A stretch of 64,000 bases of DNA from assembly GCF_025639805.1 (NCBI RefSeq), contig NZ_CP106735.1, positions 2,234,001 through 2,298,000 of the forward strand, in the 5' to 3' direction. The stretch comes from Reichenbachiella carrageenanivorans (lineage in GTDB: Bacteria > Bacteroidota > Bacteroidia > Cytophagales > Cyclobacteriaceae). Every line of letters starts with the position of its first letter. The stretch's first letter is position 1. Both the position numbers and the translations under genes were made by a program. The notes under the pieces were generated by a model. It ran no database searches. It was not told the origin of the DNA and saw nothing but the letters and a program-made list of their open reading frames with translations. Below are positions 17,801 through 27,819 of this stretch, piece by piece.

Positions 17801-18018
17801 AAGGTATTTACTAAAATTTTTTGTTAACCTATGTACCGATTTAGTGTGTTATTAAGTTTTGGGCGTTCAAAGTAAGTCAGAAAAAACTAAAATTTCATCA
17901 ATAATTTGCATCTATTCTGTGATTTCATATACTGAACCTGTCTATTCTTTTAAAATTTCATATTTTGGATATATACCATCCATTTTTGATTTTATTTAGC
18001 CGTCTGAGGAGATAAGAT

Positions 18019-19326
18019 ATGGAGCAAAAGAAAATTCTGGTAATCACATATTATTGGCCACCTAGTGGTGGTGGCGGGGTGCAGCGTTGGCTCAAATTTG
18101 TCAAATACCTGCCTGAGCAGGGGTGGGAGCCCATCGTCTTTACTCCAGAGAATCCCGAATTCGACCTTCAAGATGAGTCTTTACTCAAAGACGTAAATCC
18201 AGCAGTAGAGATCATCAAGTTTCCAATATGGGAACCGCTCAGCTTTTACAAGAAGATTTTCAAAAAGAAAGGTAAGTTGAAGCAGGGAATTGTGATCGAA
18301 AAGACCAAGATGTCTCTGGTCGACAAGCTGAGTGTATGGGTAAGAGCCAATTTGTTTATTCCCGATCCTCGACGGTTTTGGGTACGGCCATCGGTGGAGT
18401 TTTTACTGCCTTTGATAGAGCAGCACCAAATCGATGTGGTGGTGACTACTGGCCCGCCGCATAGTATGCACCTCATTGGCTTAGAATTAAAGAAAAAAAG
18501 CACTGTTCGGTGGGTGGCAGATTTCAGAGACCCATGGTCGGATTGGGATTTGCTGGACAAACTGGGTGTGGGGGGACTTGCTAGAAACCTGCACCTGCGG
18601 CAGGAATTGTCGGTATTGACTCAGGCGGATTTAGTCCTCACAGCCAGCCAGGGGATCAGCAAGTCGTTGGCAGAAAAATACCCCGCTTGTAATATTGAAG
18701 TGATTACAAATGGTTTTGATACAGATGATTTCAAAGAGGTAAAAACAGATGGAGTGCCTACAAAGTTTAGAATTACTCACCTAGGTTTACTCAACGAACT
18801 GAGAAATCCGCAGGTACTTTGGGATTGCTTAGAAGAAATCTGTCAAGAAGTACCTTCTTTTCAGGATGACCTGGAGCTGGTATTGTCGGGCATGGTGAGT
18901 CAGTCGGTACTGGATGGTATTTACGATTCACCACAATTGAAGGATGCACTTACGCATTTGGATTATATTTCGCATCAGGAGGTGTTGGAGTATTATCAGC
19001 AGTCTGCCGTGCTGTTACTTTTGTTGAATCAATCGGACGAGGCTCAATTGATTATTCCAGGAAAGCTCTTTGAATATCTGATGACTAAAAAAACTATTTT
19101 GGCCATTGGTAAAGAGAAAAGTGAAGTAAACGATATTCTCATGGATACAACCGCAGGCCGTGTGTATGAATCTACAGATCGTGCAGGGGTCAAAGCCTTG
19201 ATATTGGACAATTATATGCAATTCAAAAAAGGAGAAATTTCACATTTTCCCAAAAGCATAGACCAATATACTCGAAAGGCGCTTACGCAAAGACTAGTAG
19301 AACAGCTGAATATCTTGGTAAGATGA
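18019..19326 (+). CDS. Glycosyltransferase (GT4-like, GT-B fold)
   Basis: A 435-residue cytoplasmic glycosyltransferase. The N-terminus has the loop YYWPPSGGGGVQRW followed by KYLPEQGWEP, typical of the N-terminal Rossmann half of GT4-like enzymes; DFRDPWSDW is characteristic of this subgroup. The C-terminal half shows ITHLGLL, the YISHQEVLEYY segment, and IPGKLFEYL with the nucleotide-sugar-binding Glu. It has an unusually good ribosome site for this window (GAGGAG, eight to nine bases before the ATG). It stands alone, not in a glycan cluster, so the donor and acceptor cannot be inferred. Confidence 0.85.
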   Translation: MEQKKILVITYYWPPSGGGGVQRWLKFVKYLPEQGWEPIVFTPENPEFDLQDESLLKDVNPAVEIIKFPIWEPLSFYKKIFKKKGKLKQGIVIEKTKMSLVDKLSVWVRANLFIPDPRRFWVRPSVEFLLPLIEQHQIDVVVTTGPPHSMHLIGLELKKKSTVRWVADFRDPWSDWDLLDKLGVGGLARNLHLRQELSVLTQADLVLTASQGISKSLAEKYPACNIEVITNGFDTDDFKEVKTDGVPTKFRITHLGLLNELRNPQVLWDCLEEICQEVPSFQDDLELVLSGMVSQSVLDGIYDSPQLKDALTHLDYISHQEVLEYYQQSAVLLLLLNQSDEAQLIIPGKLFEYLMTKKTILAIGKEKSEVNDILMDTTAGRVYESTDRAGVKALILDNYMQFKKGEISHFPKSIDQYTRKALTQRLVEQLNILVR

Positions 19327-19409
19327 TGTTGAATAAAAAAATGAATGAATTGTAATTTTTAAAGATTCTATTATCTTGTCAATTGTTGCTGAAAGGCGCA
19401 TCAATAGCT

Positions 19410-21491
19410 ATGGGTTTATTTGTCAAATTTTCATTCTTTTTCTTTTTTGTATTCCTTGTTGGGCAGGCACATGCCCGTAAAAAAGCAGAACAAGACAGCA
19501 GCCGAGCTGATTATTTTTTGGATGAATCTTTCAAAACTAATCAGTCAGATTCCATTCATTTCTTATTAGACTTAGCTATTATATATGGGAAAAGAGAGGA
19601 GAATATTGACGCCTATGTAGAAGCACTTGTAGAAAAGGCGCTAGAATATGTTCGTAGCCAACAGGGCGATAGTAGCAATAAATACATGCAGCTAGCCCTT
19701 CAGGAGGCAAGGAGACTTGATCCATCAACAAAAATTTTAGCAAAAATCCATTCCCAATATGGATATCATATTGGGAATCAAAATCAATACTTAGCTTCGT
19801 TAAGCCACCTCGATACAGCTGCTAATCTTCATTTGTCTATTTCGGATTCATTATCGTATGCAGATGCTCTTACAAGGATAGGGGCTTTGTATGATAATAA
19901 TGGAAATCAAGTAAAGGCATTAGAATATTATCTTCAAGCCTCTAAAATCTATGAAAAGAACCAAGATAGCACGGTGTATGCTGGTGTTATTAATAATGTA
20001 GCTGTTGTCTATAAGAAGCTTGGTGATTTGGAAGGAGCGTTGGCCTATTACGATAAGAGCTATAAACTCAATGTAGATATGGGGAATGAATTGGGTATTG
20101 CCATAAGTGAACTCAACAGAGGAATGCTTTATAAAGAAATGGGTAGGCATGATGAAGCTTTGTCTGGGGTGAAAAGCGCGTTAAATACCTTCCAACAGGT
20201 GAAAATGAGTTATGGTATTGCCGTCTCTTATCACAATTTGTCAGAAATTCATTTGGTACTCAATAATCTGGATTCGGTATTATACTACGTGGATCGATCT
20301 CAAGAAATAGCCTTAGATATGCAGTATTGGATGATTGTAGTGAGTAACCAGATTGTATTGGCGAAGGCGCTGAGAGATATGGGACGTCCAGATATATCTA
20401 ACAAGTCAGCTTTGCGGGCATATGAGTTGGCCTCCAAACATGGTTTTTTAGAAAAACAGGAAGAACTAACGGCTTTGCTGGCCTCTAATTATGAGGAGGT
20501 GAAAGATTTCGCTACGGCGCTCATGTATTATAAAGAGTATGAGTCGATCAAAGATAGTATACTGAGTAATGAATCGCGGGAGCAAATCAATAGGTTGCGT
20601 ATGGCTTATGATTTAGAACAGAAGGAAGCGGATATAGAAAATTTGGAGTTGATCAATTCCTATCAAGGGGCTATTTCTGAAAAGGAGGGCAAACTCAGGC
20701 ATATTTTGATACTTGGTATAGTATTTTGTTTAGTGGTGATGACTTTGTTTTTTTATCTGTACAGAAGGCAAAGACGGTATGCCAAGGCGCTATCAGAACA
20801 AAAAGTCCAACTAACGGGGTTAAACAAAGAAAAAGATGATTTGATAGCCATGGTGGCACATGATCTGCGTAGCCCACTCAATAATATCAAAGGATTGCTG
20901 TCTCTGATCAAAGACTATGATGGAGAGGAGCAAGAAAAAATGATTCAGCTGGCCAATCAATCTACCGATGTACTCCGAACACGGATCAATCAGATACTAG
21001 ATGTAGAGGCGATCAATGTAGGTAGGATCAACCTTAAACTTACAAAAGTAAAGGTGACCGATGTGCTGAATAAACTTGTCCATCATGTGTCGCCAGAGGC
21101 TGAGCGAAAACAAATTTCCTTCTTCACCAATACGATCAAGCAGCTGACTTGTAAAGCGGATGAAAACTACCTGTTGCAGGTACTAGAAAATCTTAGTATC
21201 AATGCGATTAAATTTTCTAATCAAAAATCAGAAATTTATGTAAAAGTAACAGACTGGGGTGAGGTGGTTAGATTTGAAGTGCAAGACCATGGACAAGGGA
21301 TTCCTGAAGAAGAAATAGATCAGCTTTTTACTCGGTATGCCAAAATATCCACTTTGCCTACCGAAAACGAGCCTTCTACAGGATTGGGATTGCCTATTGT
21401 GAAAAAATATGTAGAAGCCATGGGGGGTAAAGTCTGGTGCGAAAGCGAAGTAGGAGAAGGTAGTACCTTCTGTATTGAGCTACCTAAATAA
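19410..21491 (+). CDS. TPR-containing membrane sensor histidine kinase
   Basis: A hybrid of periplasmic tetratricopeptide repeats and a kinase core. I start at ATG 19410 (693 residues), giving a signal peptide ending near GQAHA; a TTG 27 bases upstream is also open. TPR repeats fill about residues 95-395 (GALYDNNGNQVKALEYYLQA, then NNVAVVYKKLGDLEGALAYY). A coiled coil and a membrane helix (about 432-454) lead to HisKA with phospho-acceptor His484 (VAHDLRSPLNN), N-box ENLSINAIKFSN, and ATP-lid motifs DHGQGIP and STGLGLPIVKKY. No response regulator gene is adjacent, so its partner is elsewhere. This layout is common in Bacteroidota. Confidence 0.92.
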   Translation: MGLFVKFSFFFFFVFLVGQAHARKKAEQDSSRADYFLDESFKTNQSDSIHFLLDLAIIYGKREENIDAYVEALVEKALEYVRSQQGDSSNKYMQLALQEARRLDPSTKILAKIHSQYGYHIGNQNQYLASLSHLDTAANLHLSISDSLSYADALTRIGALYDNNGNQVKALEYYLQASKIYEKNQDSTVYAGVINNVAVVYKKLGDLEGALAYYDKSYKLNVDMGNELGIAISELNRGMLYKEMGRHDEALSGVKSALNTFQQVKMSYGIAVSYHNLSEIHLVLNNLDSVLYYVDRSQEIALDMQYWMIVVSNQIVLAKALRDMGRPDISNKSALRAYELASKHGFLEKQEELTALLASNYEEVKDFATALMYYKEYESIKDSILSNESREQINRLRMAYDLEQKEADIENLELINSYQGAISEKEGKLRHILILGIVFCLVVMTLFFYLYRRQRRYAKALSEQKVQLTGLNKEKDDLIAMVAHDLRSPLNNIKGLLSLIKDYDGEEQEKMIQLANQSTDVLRTRINQILDVEAINVGRINLKLTKVKVTDVLNKLVHHVSPEAERKQISFFTNTIKQLTCKADENYLLQVLENLSINAIKFSNQKSEIYVKVTDWGEVVRFEVQDHGQGIPEEEIDQLFTRYAKISTLPTENEPSTGLGLPIVKKYVEAMGGKVWCESEVGEGSTFCIELPK

Positions 21492-21496
21492 AAAAA

Positions 21497-21524
21497 ACGG
21501 CCAATTCGAGGTGAATCTGGCCGT
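21497..21524. terminator. Terminator between histidine kinase and ssb
   Basis: ACGGCCA-ATTC at 21497-21507 pairs with GAAT-c-TGGCCGT at 21513-21524, with one bulged base and an A-run on the left. It is placed between convergent genes and probably works for ssb on the minus strand as well. Confidence 0.75.
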
Positions 21525-21547
21525 CTGTCATCGTAGTTTGCATACGA

Positions 21548-21886
21548 TTATTCTTCTTTTTTATCTAGCATCAATAGTTCATTGAGATTGATCTCAGTGA
21601 TGTACTTGGTTACACCGTCTTTTTCGTATTTGCGATTCACCAATTTGCCCTGCAGGGCTATTTCGCTTCCTTTTTTGAGATAACCATCTATGATCTCTGC
21701 TTTTTTGCCCCATGCTACTATATTGTGCCATTGCGTATCGGTCACTTTTTCTCCGCTGTTGTTGTAGTAGGTTTCATTAGTGGCCATAGAAAAGGAGGTC
21801 ATCCTTTTTCCGCTGTCGAAGGTTCGCAATTCTGGATCGTTGCCTAATCTGCCAATTAATTGAACATTGTTTTTAAGAGTTGTCAT
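21548..21886 (-). CDS. ssb: Short single-stranded DNA-binding protein
   Basis: An OB-fold SSB of only 112 residues. The fold motifs are clear: NNVQLIGRLGNDPELR, FSMATNE, DTQWHNIVAWGKKAEI, GSEIALQGKLVNRKY and ITEINLNELLML. It ends in DKKEE, with none of the Gly-rich linker and acidic DDDIPF-type tail that recruits partner proteins in the main chromosomal SSB. It is thus likely an accessory SSB, with the housekeeping copy elsewhere. It is divergent from the zinc-ribbon gene at 22046 and shares its 159-base upstream region. Confidence 0.92.
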   Translation of the reverse strand: MTTLKNNVQLIGRLGNDPELRTFDSGKRMTSFSMATNETYYNNSGEKVTDTQWHNIVAWGKKAEIIDGYLKKGSEIALQGKLVNRKYEKDGVTKYITEINLNELLMLDKKEE

Positions 21887-22045
21887 GATAATAAAAGTTT
21901 AAGTTGTTATTGTCTTCACCTGATGGCAGATGAATTTGTCGTTTGACAGAGCAAAGATTAGAAGAGAGACAAATTCGATTCGGTTTTTAAATGTTTGTAG
22001 TCGTTTGTTGTTGGCTATCTGTCAGAAATTCAGTAGTTTAAATTT

Positions 22046-22420
22046 ATGGATAACCTAACCAACCAACGCCAATGTCCCGAATGTGAGCGTCCGATATTTG
22101 GACGGGCAGATAAAAAGTTTTGCTCTGATGCTTGCCGCAATGCCTTTAATAATAGGATGAATTCGGATACGACTAATTTTGTTCGCAACGTGAATAATAC
22201 CCTGCGTAAAAATCGCAGAATATTGCTAGACCTTCAGACCTTAGGCAAAGCAAAAATACATAGAGACAAGCTGCTCAAAGCAGGCTTCGATTTTGATTTC
22301 TTTACGAATACGTACGAAACCAAAATAGGAGAAATATATAAGTACTGTTATGATCAAGGTTATTTGATTTTAGACGATGGCTATCTTATGTTGACAGTGA
22401 AGCAGAATTTTCCAGAGTGA
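22046..22420 (+). CDS. Conserved Bacteroidota protein with N-terminal zinc ribbon
   Basis: A 124-residue protein of unknown function. Residues 10-30 hold a CPEC...CSDACR zinc-ribbon knuckle pair (Cys10, 13, 27, 31). A basic region follows (FVRNVNNTLRKNRRIL), then KAKIHRDKLLKAGF and an aromatic C-terminal part (EIYKYCYDQGYLILDD). I recognise the pattern as widely conserved in Bacteroidota, but no function is known to me. The basic residues and the zinc knuckle suggest nucleic-acid binding. The following small gene begins eight bases after its stop. Confidence 0.72.
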   Translation: MDNLTNQRQCPECERPIFGRADKKFCSDACRNAFNNRMNSDTTNFVRNVNNTLRKNRRILLDLQTLGKAKIHRDKLLKAGFDFDFFTNTYETKIGEIYKYCYDQGYLILDDGYLMLTVKQNFPE

Positions 22421-22427
22421 ATAAAAC

Positions 22428-22811
22428 TTGAAAGGTTTATTTGTAATAAGTCTAAATAAGGATTATTTTTGCTTCGTGAATCACACAATATACCATACGG
22501 CCAATGGCAAGTTGATCCAGAACGACACGGACAATTGCTTTTATCTACAGTTCAAAGGAGCTGAATATCGTATGGCTGTATGTGCACTGATTGCTTTCAA
22601 AAACAGGCTAGACCAGTTGAATATTGAGGAAATGCTCCTTAGCGATGCTTCCCTCAATGCAATCGAAATTATCCCACTTTGTAATAGAGAACACCTTTTG
22701 GTGCTTACATTGGATGAAATCATTGAAATGAAAGACCTGGTTCCAGGTACTTTGGTCATGCTCGAACTCAACAGTATCGTGCAGCAGCGTATCGTTCGCG
22801 CAGTAGTCTAA
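22428..22811 (+). CDS. Small protein of unknown function, TTG start
   Basis: A 127-residue open frame directly behind the zinc-ribbon gene. The start is TTG 22428; the only in-frame ATG lies at residue 49, so TTG or another rare start must be used. The sequence contains NHTIYHTANGKLI, FYLQFKGAEYRMAV, FKNRLDQLNIEEMLL and LTLDEIIEMKDLV. The pattern of an early His/Cys-poor beta sheet followed by a helical segment recalls small Bacteroidota proteins of the DUF6686 kind, but the match is weak. It is probably cytoplasmic. Function unknown. Confidence 0.5.
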   Translation: MKGLFVISLNKDYFCFVNHTIYHTANGKLIQNDTDNCFYLQFKGAEYRMAVCALIAFKNRLDQLNIEEMLLSDASLNAIEIIPLCNREHLLVLTLDEIIEMKDLVPGTLVMLELNSIVQQRIVRAVV

Positions 22812-22854
22812 AAGCTCCCTTTTTCTTCTACTCTTAACTTAGACTAGTTCTAAA

Positions 22855-22949
22855 TTCGGATTACTCCGAACTATTTCATCTTCAAATAGTATTCTATAGT
22901 ATATATTTATATTCGAATGAAGGTAAGATCGTTGGGGTTTTGCCTTCAT
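22855..22949 (+). promoter_or_regulatory. Two dyads upstream of ferritin, possible operator and leader hairpin
   Basis: TTCGGA at 22855-22860 and TCCGAA at 22865-22870 form a dyad with a 4-base spacer. A second, stronger element, ATGAAGGTAA at 22917-22926 pairing with TTTGCCTTCAT up to 22949, makes about a 12-bp stem (with two G-T pairs) ending 20 bases before the ferritin ATG. A TATATTCG at 22908-22915 resembles a -7 element but would cut into the stem. Iron-linked control is plausible but unproven. Confidence 0.4.
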
Positions 22950-22969
22950 GAACATAAAAGTGAAAAGAC

Positions 22970-23497
22970 ATGAAAGATCTAATGAGACAAAAAGTAGCTA
23001 TTCAAGACAATGTCTTGAGTATGCTCAATAAGCAAGTGAAGTTGGAAGCTCAATCGTCAGCAGCCTATTTGGCGATGGCAGCCTGGTGTGATCAGCACGG
23101 GTATGATCATAGTGCCACGTTTTTTTATGAGCAGAGTAACGAAGAACGTACCCATATGCTCAAGTTATTCCACTATATAAGTGACATGGGAGGTCAGCCT
23201 ACCGTGGCTACAGTGGAGGCACCACAGAGTGATTTTAGTTCACTCAGGGAAGTATTCGAATTAGCCTTAGAGAGCGAAATCAACGTTACCGAATCTATCA
23301 ACCAAATAGTGGCAGCATGTAGAAAATCTAATGATTTTGCTACAGAAAATTTCATGCAGTGGTTTGTTAAAGAACAAGTAGAAGAGGAGTTTGTCGCAAG
23401 GAGAGCACTAGAGTTTTTCGATATGCTAAACGATGATCCAGCTTCTTTGTTGATCATCGACGAACGTATTTTGAAAATCAAATACTCTGAAGAGTAA
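22970..23497 (+). CDS. ftnA: Bacterial non-heme ferritin
   Basis: A 24-mer iron-storage protein that oxidises Fe(II) and stores it as a mineral core. It has 175 residues. Ferroxidase ligands fit the family: Glu26 (KLEAQSS), Tyr33, Glu59 and His62 (EERTH), the Glu in ALESEINVTESI, and Glu residues in WFVKEQVEEE. The length is standard for FtnA. It is a single-gene unit with a structured region upstream and a terminator just downstream. Confidence 0.95.
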   Translation: MKDLMRQKVAIQDNVLSMLNKQVKLEAQSSAAYLAMAAWCDQHGYDHSATFFYEQSNEERTHMLKLFHYISDMGGQPTVATVEAPQSDFSSLREVFELALESEINVTESINQIVAACRKSNDFATENFMQWFVKEQVEEEFVARRALEFFDMLNDDPASLLIIDERILKIKYSEE

Positions 23498-23521
23498 GAA
23501 AGTATTGCCCTTAATAAAGGT

Positions 23522-23551
23522 AAACCCAGCTTGATGATTCAGGCTGGGTTT
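23522..23551 (+). terminator. Terminator after ferritin
   Basis: AAACCCAGC at 23522-23530 pairs perfectly with GCTGGGTTT at 23543-23551, followed by TATTTTG. Confidence 0.85.
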
Positions 23552-23593
23552 TATTTTGAATAGACTGTAAAACAGTGAAAAAATGCTTTAGTG

Positions 23594-24169
23594 TTATTCA
23601 GTCTGTAGTACGTTGTAGTGCTCAAAGAGTCTAATCAAATCTGGTTTGTTTGTAAGATCTAGATGGTTGTCTTTGATGTAAGACAGCAGCTCTTTTTGAT
23701 AGGGGGCACTGAGCTGTTTGATAAGTTCTTTTTTATCTGTGCTGAGTGAATACACCTGCCCATCTACCAAAAGGAAAAAGGGAGGGTATATAGACTCGTC
23801 GTAGGAGCTAAACTGTAAACCCTCTCTATAAAGTAATGTGGAACTAGTCCCCTCTGATAATATCTTAAATAAGTATTGCTTGTTATTCAGGCCAAACGAA
23901 CCAGAAAAGTATAGCTCCATGTTGCCAGTAGCCTCATCGAATACGGCTACTTTTTCTAGCTGACTAGGAGGGTAGTGAGTGATGTCTTTGCCAGATCTAA
24001 GGATGGCATCGTCGTAATCTAGATTTACATCCGTATCTCCAAAGATCATCAGTCCGTTGCTGATTATGTATTCTGATTTTTCGTTGCCACTGACAATGTC
24101 CATATCTGGGTGTGCGCTGAGCAATAATGATAAGGTGCTGAAAAGGGAAGAAAGTAAAGCAGTTTTCAT
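23594..24169 (-). CDS. Predicted exported protein of unknown function
   Basis: A 191-residue protein I do not recognise. The N-terminus (MKTALLSSLFSTLSLLLSA) looks like a signal peptide, so the product is probably periplasmic or outer-membrane associated. The mature part is beta-rich (GNMELYFSGSFG, KQYLFKILSEG, FFLLVDGQVYSL) and ends in a helical stretch (LIKQLSAPYQKELLSYIK). It is convergent with ferritin; no functional link is visible. Confidence 0.6.
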   Translation of the reverse strand: MKTALLSSLFSTLSLLLSAHPDMDIVSGNEKSEYIISNGLMIFGDTDVNLDYDDAILRSGKDITHYPPSQLEKVAVFDEATGNMELYFSGSFGLNNKQYLFKILSEGTSSTLLYREGLQFSSYDESIYPPFFLLVDGQVYSLSTDKKELIKQLSAPYQKELLSYIKDNHLDLTNKPDLIRLFEHYNVLQTE

Positions 24170-24324
24170 GAGCTAGTTGAATAGTTACACTCAAAAAGAC
24201 ATAAATATCCGTCCGCAATTGTACCGCAACCCTTAGTTTAATGATTTCATAAACGGATCGAAGCTTCTGGTTTCTTTGGGGTTACTTTGGATTAACCATT
24301 CGATAACTTTGACCTTCTCGAGGA

Positions 24325-26409
24325 TTATTCCAATTGGCTCAAAGCCTTTTTTACTTCCTCTGTTGGTAATAGACAAGACTTGTTTTCGCAGACGTAGATC
24401 AGCGTTTTTCCAGTGGCTAATTTGCCTTTCAGTAGAGCCAACTCACCTTCTGTTTGACCACCTAACATGATTTTGTTAGGGATGTATTTTTGAGCTATGG
24501 CCATTTTTTTGGTGTGTGACTCAGTTCCCACTATTGCTATCTCGAAATGTTGCTGCCCCATCAAACCATAGAGTCTTGACCAGTTGCTGTAGTAGGCTGG
24601 GTTGGCTACAATATCCTTCTCCATATTGGCTACCATCTGAATAGCACGATCAAGGTCTTTTTGGTTGTAATAAAACTGACCTAGGAGGTAAAGGGCTTCT
24701 GTCATGGCTGAGTTAGACGCAGGAATCACATTGTCCGACAGTTCCATTTTTCTAGCGATCAATTTTTCATCTTCATCCGAAGTATAAAAGTACATTTTTG
24801 TTTTTTCGTCAGAAAAGTGTGCGTCTACATAAGTTTTGAGTTTGTAGGCTTCTGTTAGCCAGCTTTCGTCAAATGTAGCCTCATACAGTTTGGTGAAAGC
24901 CAAAATGGTAAAAGCGTAATCATCTAAAAAACCACTAATTGTAGACTGACCATTTTTATGATTTCGAAGCAATTGACCAGATGGTTGGATTTGCTTGTCT
25001 TTGATGAATTGGGCGGTTTCTAGCGCATCAGCAAGATAATTCTCGTCCTGTAGTGCAAAATAAGCATCTACCAGACCGATCATCATCAGCCCATTCCATG
25101 AGGTGAGAATTTTGTCGTCTAGCGCAGGTCGAATTCGCCTATCGCGCACTTTCATTAATTGCGTTTTACTGTCCTCTATTTGTTGCTTTACTTCTGTGTT
25201 TGACAAGTCGTATTTATTGGCCAGATCAGCTATAGATTCTTTGCGTTCGAGAATGTTGTGTCCTTCGAAGTTGCCATGTTTTGAAACTCCGTAGTGCTTC
25301 TTGAATAGCGCTGCTGCACCACCCAGAGTTTGGTCAATTTCTTCTTCTGACCAGACGTAAAACTTGCCTTCTTCACCTTCACTATCAGCATCCAAAGAGG
25401 AATAATATCCGCCCGACGGGTCAGATAGCTCGCGGTTACAAAACGTGATAGTTTCTCTGACAGCCTGTGCGTATTTGTCATCTCCATAGACCTGATAAGC
25501 ATGGCTGTACAGACTGATGAGTTGCGCATTGTCGTAGAGCATTTTTTCAAAGTGAGGGACTGTCCAGGTCTCATCTACAGCGTATCGGGCAAATCCACCG
25601 CCCAAGTGATCGTAGATACCCCCATTGGCCATGCCATCGAGTGTTGTTTTAATGCCAGATGCTAGGTCTTCGTTAGGCAGGTAGTAATGTTGTGTCAGCA
25701 AAAAATCATAGATAGTAGGCATCGGAAACTTAGGAGCGCCTTGTCTGCCACCATATTGTTTGTCTATGGTTTCTATGATTTGGTTGCCTGCCGAGGCATA
25801 CAACGCAGAGTCGAATGGTGCCCCAGTTTCATTGAGCTCAGGTACTTCGAGTTGGTTTATGCCTTCTGTGATTTTTTCTGCTTGCTCTAGCATTTTGCCA
25901 GGCTGCGTACGGTACATCTCTGCAAAATAGTCCACCACTTTGCCCCAGTTTTCTTTTGGAAAATAAGTGCCTGCAAAAACTGGTCTGCCGTCAGGCAAAG
26001 CGATCACATTGAGCGGCCAGCCACCTTGGCCAGTCATGAGCTGCGCGGCAGTCATATATATCTGGTCGATGTCTGGGCGCTCTTCTCTATCCACTTTGAT
26101 GGACAAGAAGTTGGCGTTCATTTTGGCTGCGATAGTAGAGTCTTCAAACGATTCATGCTCCATGACATGACACCAGTGGCAAGCAGCATACCCGATGCTA
26201 ATGATCATGAGCTTGTCTTCTCGTTGTGCTAGATCCAATGCTTCTGGTCCCCAAGGAAACCAGTCTACTGGATTGTGCGCATGCTGCAAAAGATAAGGAC
26301 TTGTTTCAGATATTAAATGGTTAGTATGTGGGTGTTTTTTTTCCATGTTTTGCGTGCAAGCGTAAGTGGATAATACAATGATTAATACCGAAACAAGTCC
26401 TGTTCTCAT
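24325..26409 (-). CDS. DUF255 thioredoxin-domain protein (YyaL/SPATA20 family)
   Basis: A 694-residue protein with an N-terminal thioredoxin-like DUF255 domain and a C-terminal six-hairpin (alpha/alpha) glycosidase-like domain. Family marks are [21 protein letters not shown], the redox motif CHWC at 77-80, [10 protein letters not shown], and GGWPLNV. The N-terminus has a hydrophobic stretch ending in TYAC, a weak lipobox, so this version is probably a lipoprotein or exported, unlike most cytoplasmic relatives. Its ATG is one base from the tyrS stop, so it is read with tyrS. The biochemical role of the family is unsettled. Confidence 0.9.
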   Translation of the reverse strand: MRTGLVSVLIIVLSTYACTQNMEKKHPHTNHLISETSPYLLQHAHNPVDWFPWGPEALDLAQREDKLMIISIGYAACHWCHVMEHESFEDSTIAAKMNANFLSIKVDREERPDIDQIYMTAAQLMTGQGGWPLNVIALPDGRPVFAGTYFPKENWGKVVDYFAEMYRTQPGKMLEQAEKITEGINQLEVPELNETGAPFDSALYASAGNQIIETIDKQYGGRQGAPKFPMPTIYDFLLTQHYYLPNEDLASGIKTTLDGMANGGIYDHLGGGFARYAVDETWTVPHFEKMLYDNAQLISLYSHAYQVYGDDKYAQAVRETITFCNRELSDPSGGYYSSLDADSEGEEGKFYVWSEEEIDQTLGGAAALFKKHYGVSKHGNFEGHNILERKESIADLANKYDLSNTEVKQQIEDSKTQLMKVRDRRIRPALDDKILTSWNGLMMIGLVDAYFALQDENYLADALETAQFIKDKQIQPSGQLLRNHKNGQSTISGFLDDYAFTILAFTKLYEATFDESWLTEAYKLKTYVDAHFSDEKTKMYFYTSDEDEKLIARKMELSDNVIPASNSAMTEALYLLGQFYYNQKDLDRAIQMVANMEKDIVANPAYYSNWSRLYGLMGQQHFEIAIVGTESHTKKMAIAQKYIPNKIMLGGQTEGELALLKGKLATGKTLIYVCENKSCLLPTEEVKKALSQLE

Positions 26410-26410
26410 A

Positions 26411-27700
26411 TCAGTCTGCTACTGTGATAAGGAAGTAGTTTTTCTTGCCTTTTTGAGCCAATAGGTATTTGTCGTTGAGCAATTTGAAATCTACATTTTG
26501 ATTCTCACTGTCAAGTTTTATCTTATTGATGCTCACACCGCCACCTTTGATCATTCGTCGTGCTTCGCCTTTAGATGGGAATACGATGCCATTGCTGTCT
26601 TCAGATAACAAGTCGGTCACATTTTGTGAATTGGCAAAAGTGCTTTTTGAAATCGTAGTCTGAGGCACCCCTTCGAATACAGACAAGAACGTATCTTCGT
26701 CTAGTGATTCTAGATCCTCTGTGGTAGACTTACCAAACAGAATGCCCGACGCTTTGATTGCCATGTTGTAGTCTTCTTCTGAGTGTACTCGGATGGTCAC
26801 ATCTCTACCGAGTTCTTGCTGGAGCTTACGCTCATGCGGCGCTTCGAGGTGTTCCGCAATGAGTGCGTCTATTTCTTCCTTGGTCTTCAATGTGAAAATT
26901 TTGATATAGTTGATCGCGTCCTCATCTGAGGCATTTAACCAATATTGGTAAAATTTATATGGCGAAGTCAATTTTTTATCGAGCCACACATTGCCTCCTT
27001 CGGTTTTGCCAAATTTGGTACCATCGGCTTTTTTGATGAGTGGTGTAGTGATCGCCCATGCTTCACCTTGACCTTTTCTTCGGATTAGTTCTGTACCCGT
27101 TACAATATTGCCCCACTGGTCAGAGCCCCCTAGTTGTACTTTACAATTTTTGTTGTTGTACAGCCAGTGGAAATCGTACCCTTGGATCATCTGGTAGCAA
27201 AATTCGGTGAAAGATAGTCCGAATTCCATGCGTTGTTTCACAGATTCTTTTGATAACATGTAGTTGACAGTGATGTGCTTGCCTACATCTCTGATGAAGT
27301 CCAAGAAATTAAAATCTTTGAACCAGTCGTAGTTGTTGACCATTTCAGCAGAATTTTCACCGCAGTCGAAGTCGAGAAACTTCTCCAGTTGCTTTTGGAT
27401 ACCAGCTACATTGTGGCTGAGTATATCTTCAGACAGGAGGTTTCGTTCGGCAGATTTGCCAGAGGGATCACCTACCATGCCTGTGGCCCCTCCTACGAGC
27501 GCATAAGGCTTGTGCCCAGATTTTTGAAAATGAACCAAGGTCATAATCTGAACCAAACTGCCAATATGAAGCGAGTCGGCCGTAGGATCAAATCCAATAT
27601 ATGCAGAGGTCATTTCTTTATTTAGCTGCTCTTGTACGCCGGGCATCATGTCGTGTATCATGCCCCTCCATTTCAATTCTTCAACAAAATCCTTAGTCAT
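26411..27700 (-). CDS. tyrS: Tyrosyl-tRNA synthetase
   Basis: TyrS charges tRNA-Tyr. I start at ATG 27700 (429 residues; [13 protein letters not shown]), since a TTG seven codons upstream would leave almost no leader after the predicted promoter. Class I motifs are visible: DSLHIGSL (HIGH-like) and KFGKT (KMSKS-like), with the Tyr-binding YDFHWLY and GGSDQWGNI segments. The C-terminal S4 RNA-binding domain runs from about residue 360 ([13 protein letters not shown]). The DUF255 gene follows without a gap. Confidence 0.96.
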   Translation of the reverse strand: MTKDFVEELKWRGMIHDMMPGVQEQLNKEMTSAYIGFDPTADSLHIGSLVQIMTLVHFQKSGHKPYALVGGATGMVGDPSGKSAERNLLSEDILSHNVAGIQKQLEKFLDFDCGENSAEMVNNYDWFKDFNFLDFIRDVGKHITVNYMLSKESVKQRMEFGLSFTEFCYQMIQGYDFHWLYNNKNCKVQLGGSDQWGNIVTGTELIRRKGQGEAWAITTPLIKKADGTKFGKTEGGNVWLDKKLTSPYKFYQYWLNASDEDAINYIKIFTLKTKEEIDALIAEHLEAPHERKLQQELGRDVTIRVHSEEDYNMAIKASGILFGKSTTEDLESLDEDTFLSVFEGVPQTTISKSTFANSQNVTDLLSEDSNGIVFPSKGEARRMIKGGGVSINKIKLDSENQNVDFKLLNDKYLLAQKGKKNYFLITVAD

Positions 27701-27729
27701 TGTAATCTGTGTATTTTTCAATAAGAGGG

Positions 27730-27737
27730 CAAAGATA
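27730..27737 (-). promoter_or_regulatory. -7 promoter element of tyrS
   Basis: TATCTTTG on the minus strand matches TAnnTTTG, 29 bases before ATG 27700. No clear TTG is seen at -33. Its position supports the ATG over the upstream TTG as the start of tyrS. Confidence 0.5.
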
Positions 27738-27819
27738 GAGCGTTCAGCTTTTTTTGATGAGGCTTCTTATAATATTCCATAAAAATAAATTTACAACTCA
27801 TTTTTTGTAAATTGACGAA

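Noticed and set aside
22917..22949. Animal-type iron-responsive element before ferritin
   Set aside because: The loop is not CAGUGN and there is no bulged C at the required position.
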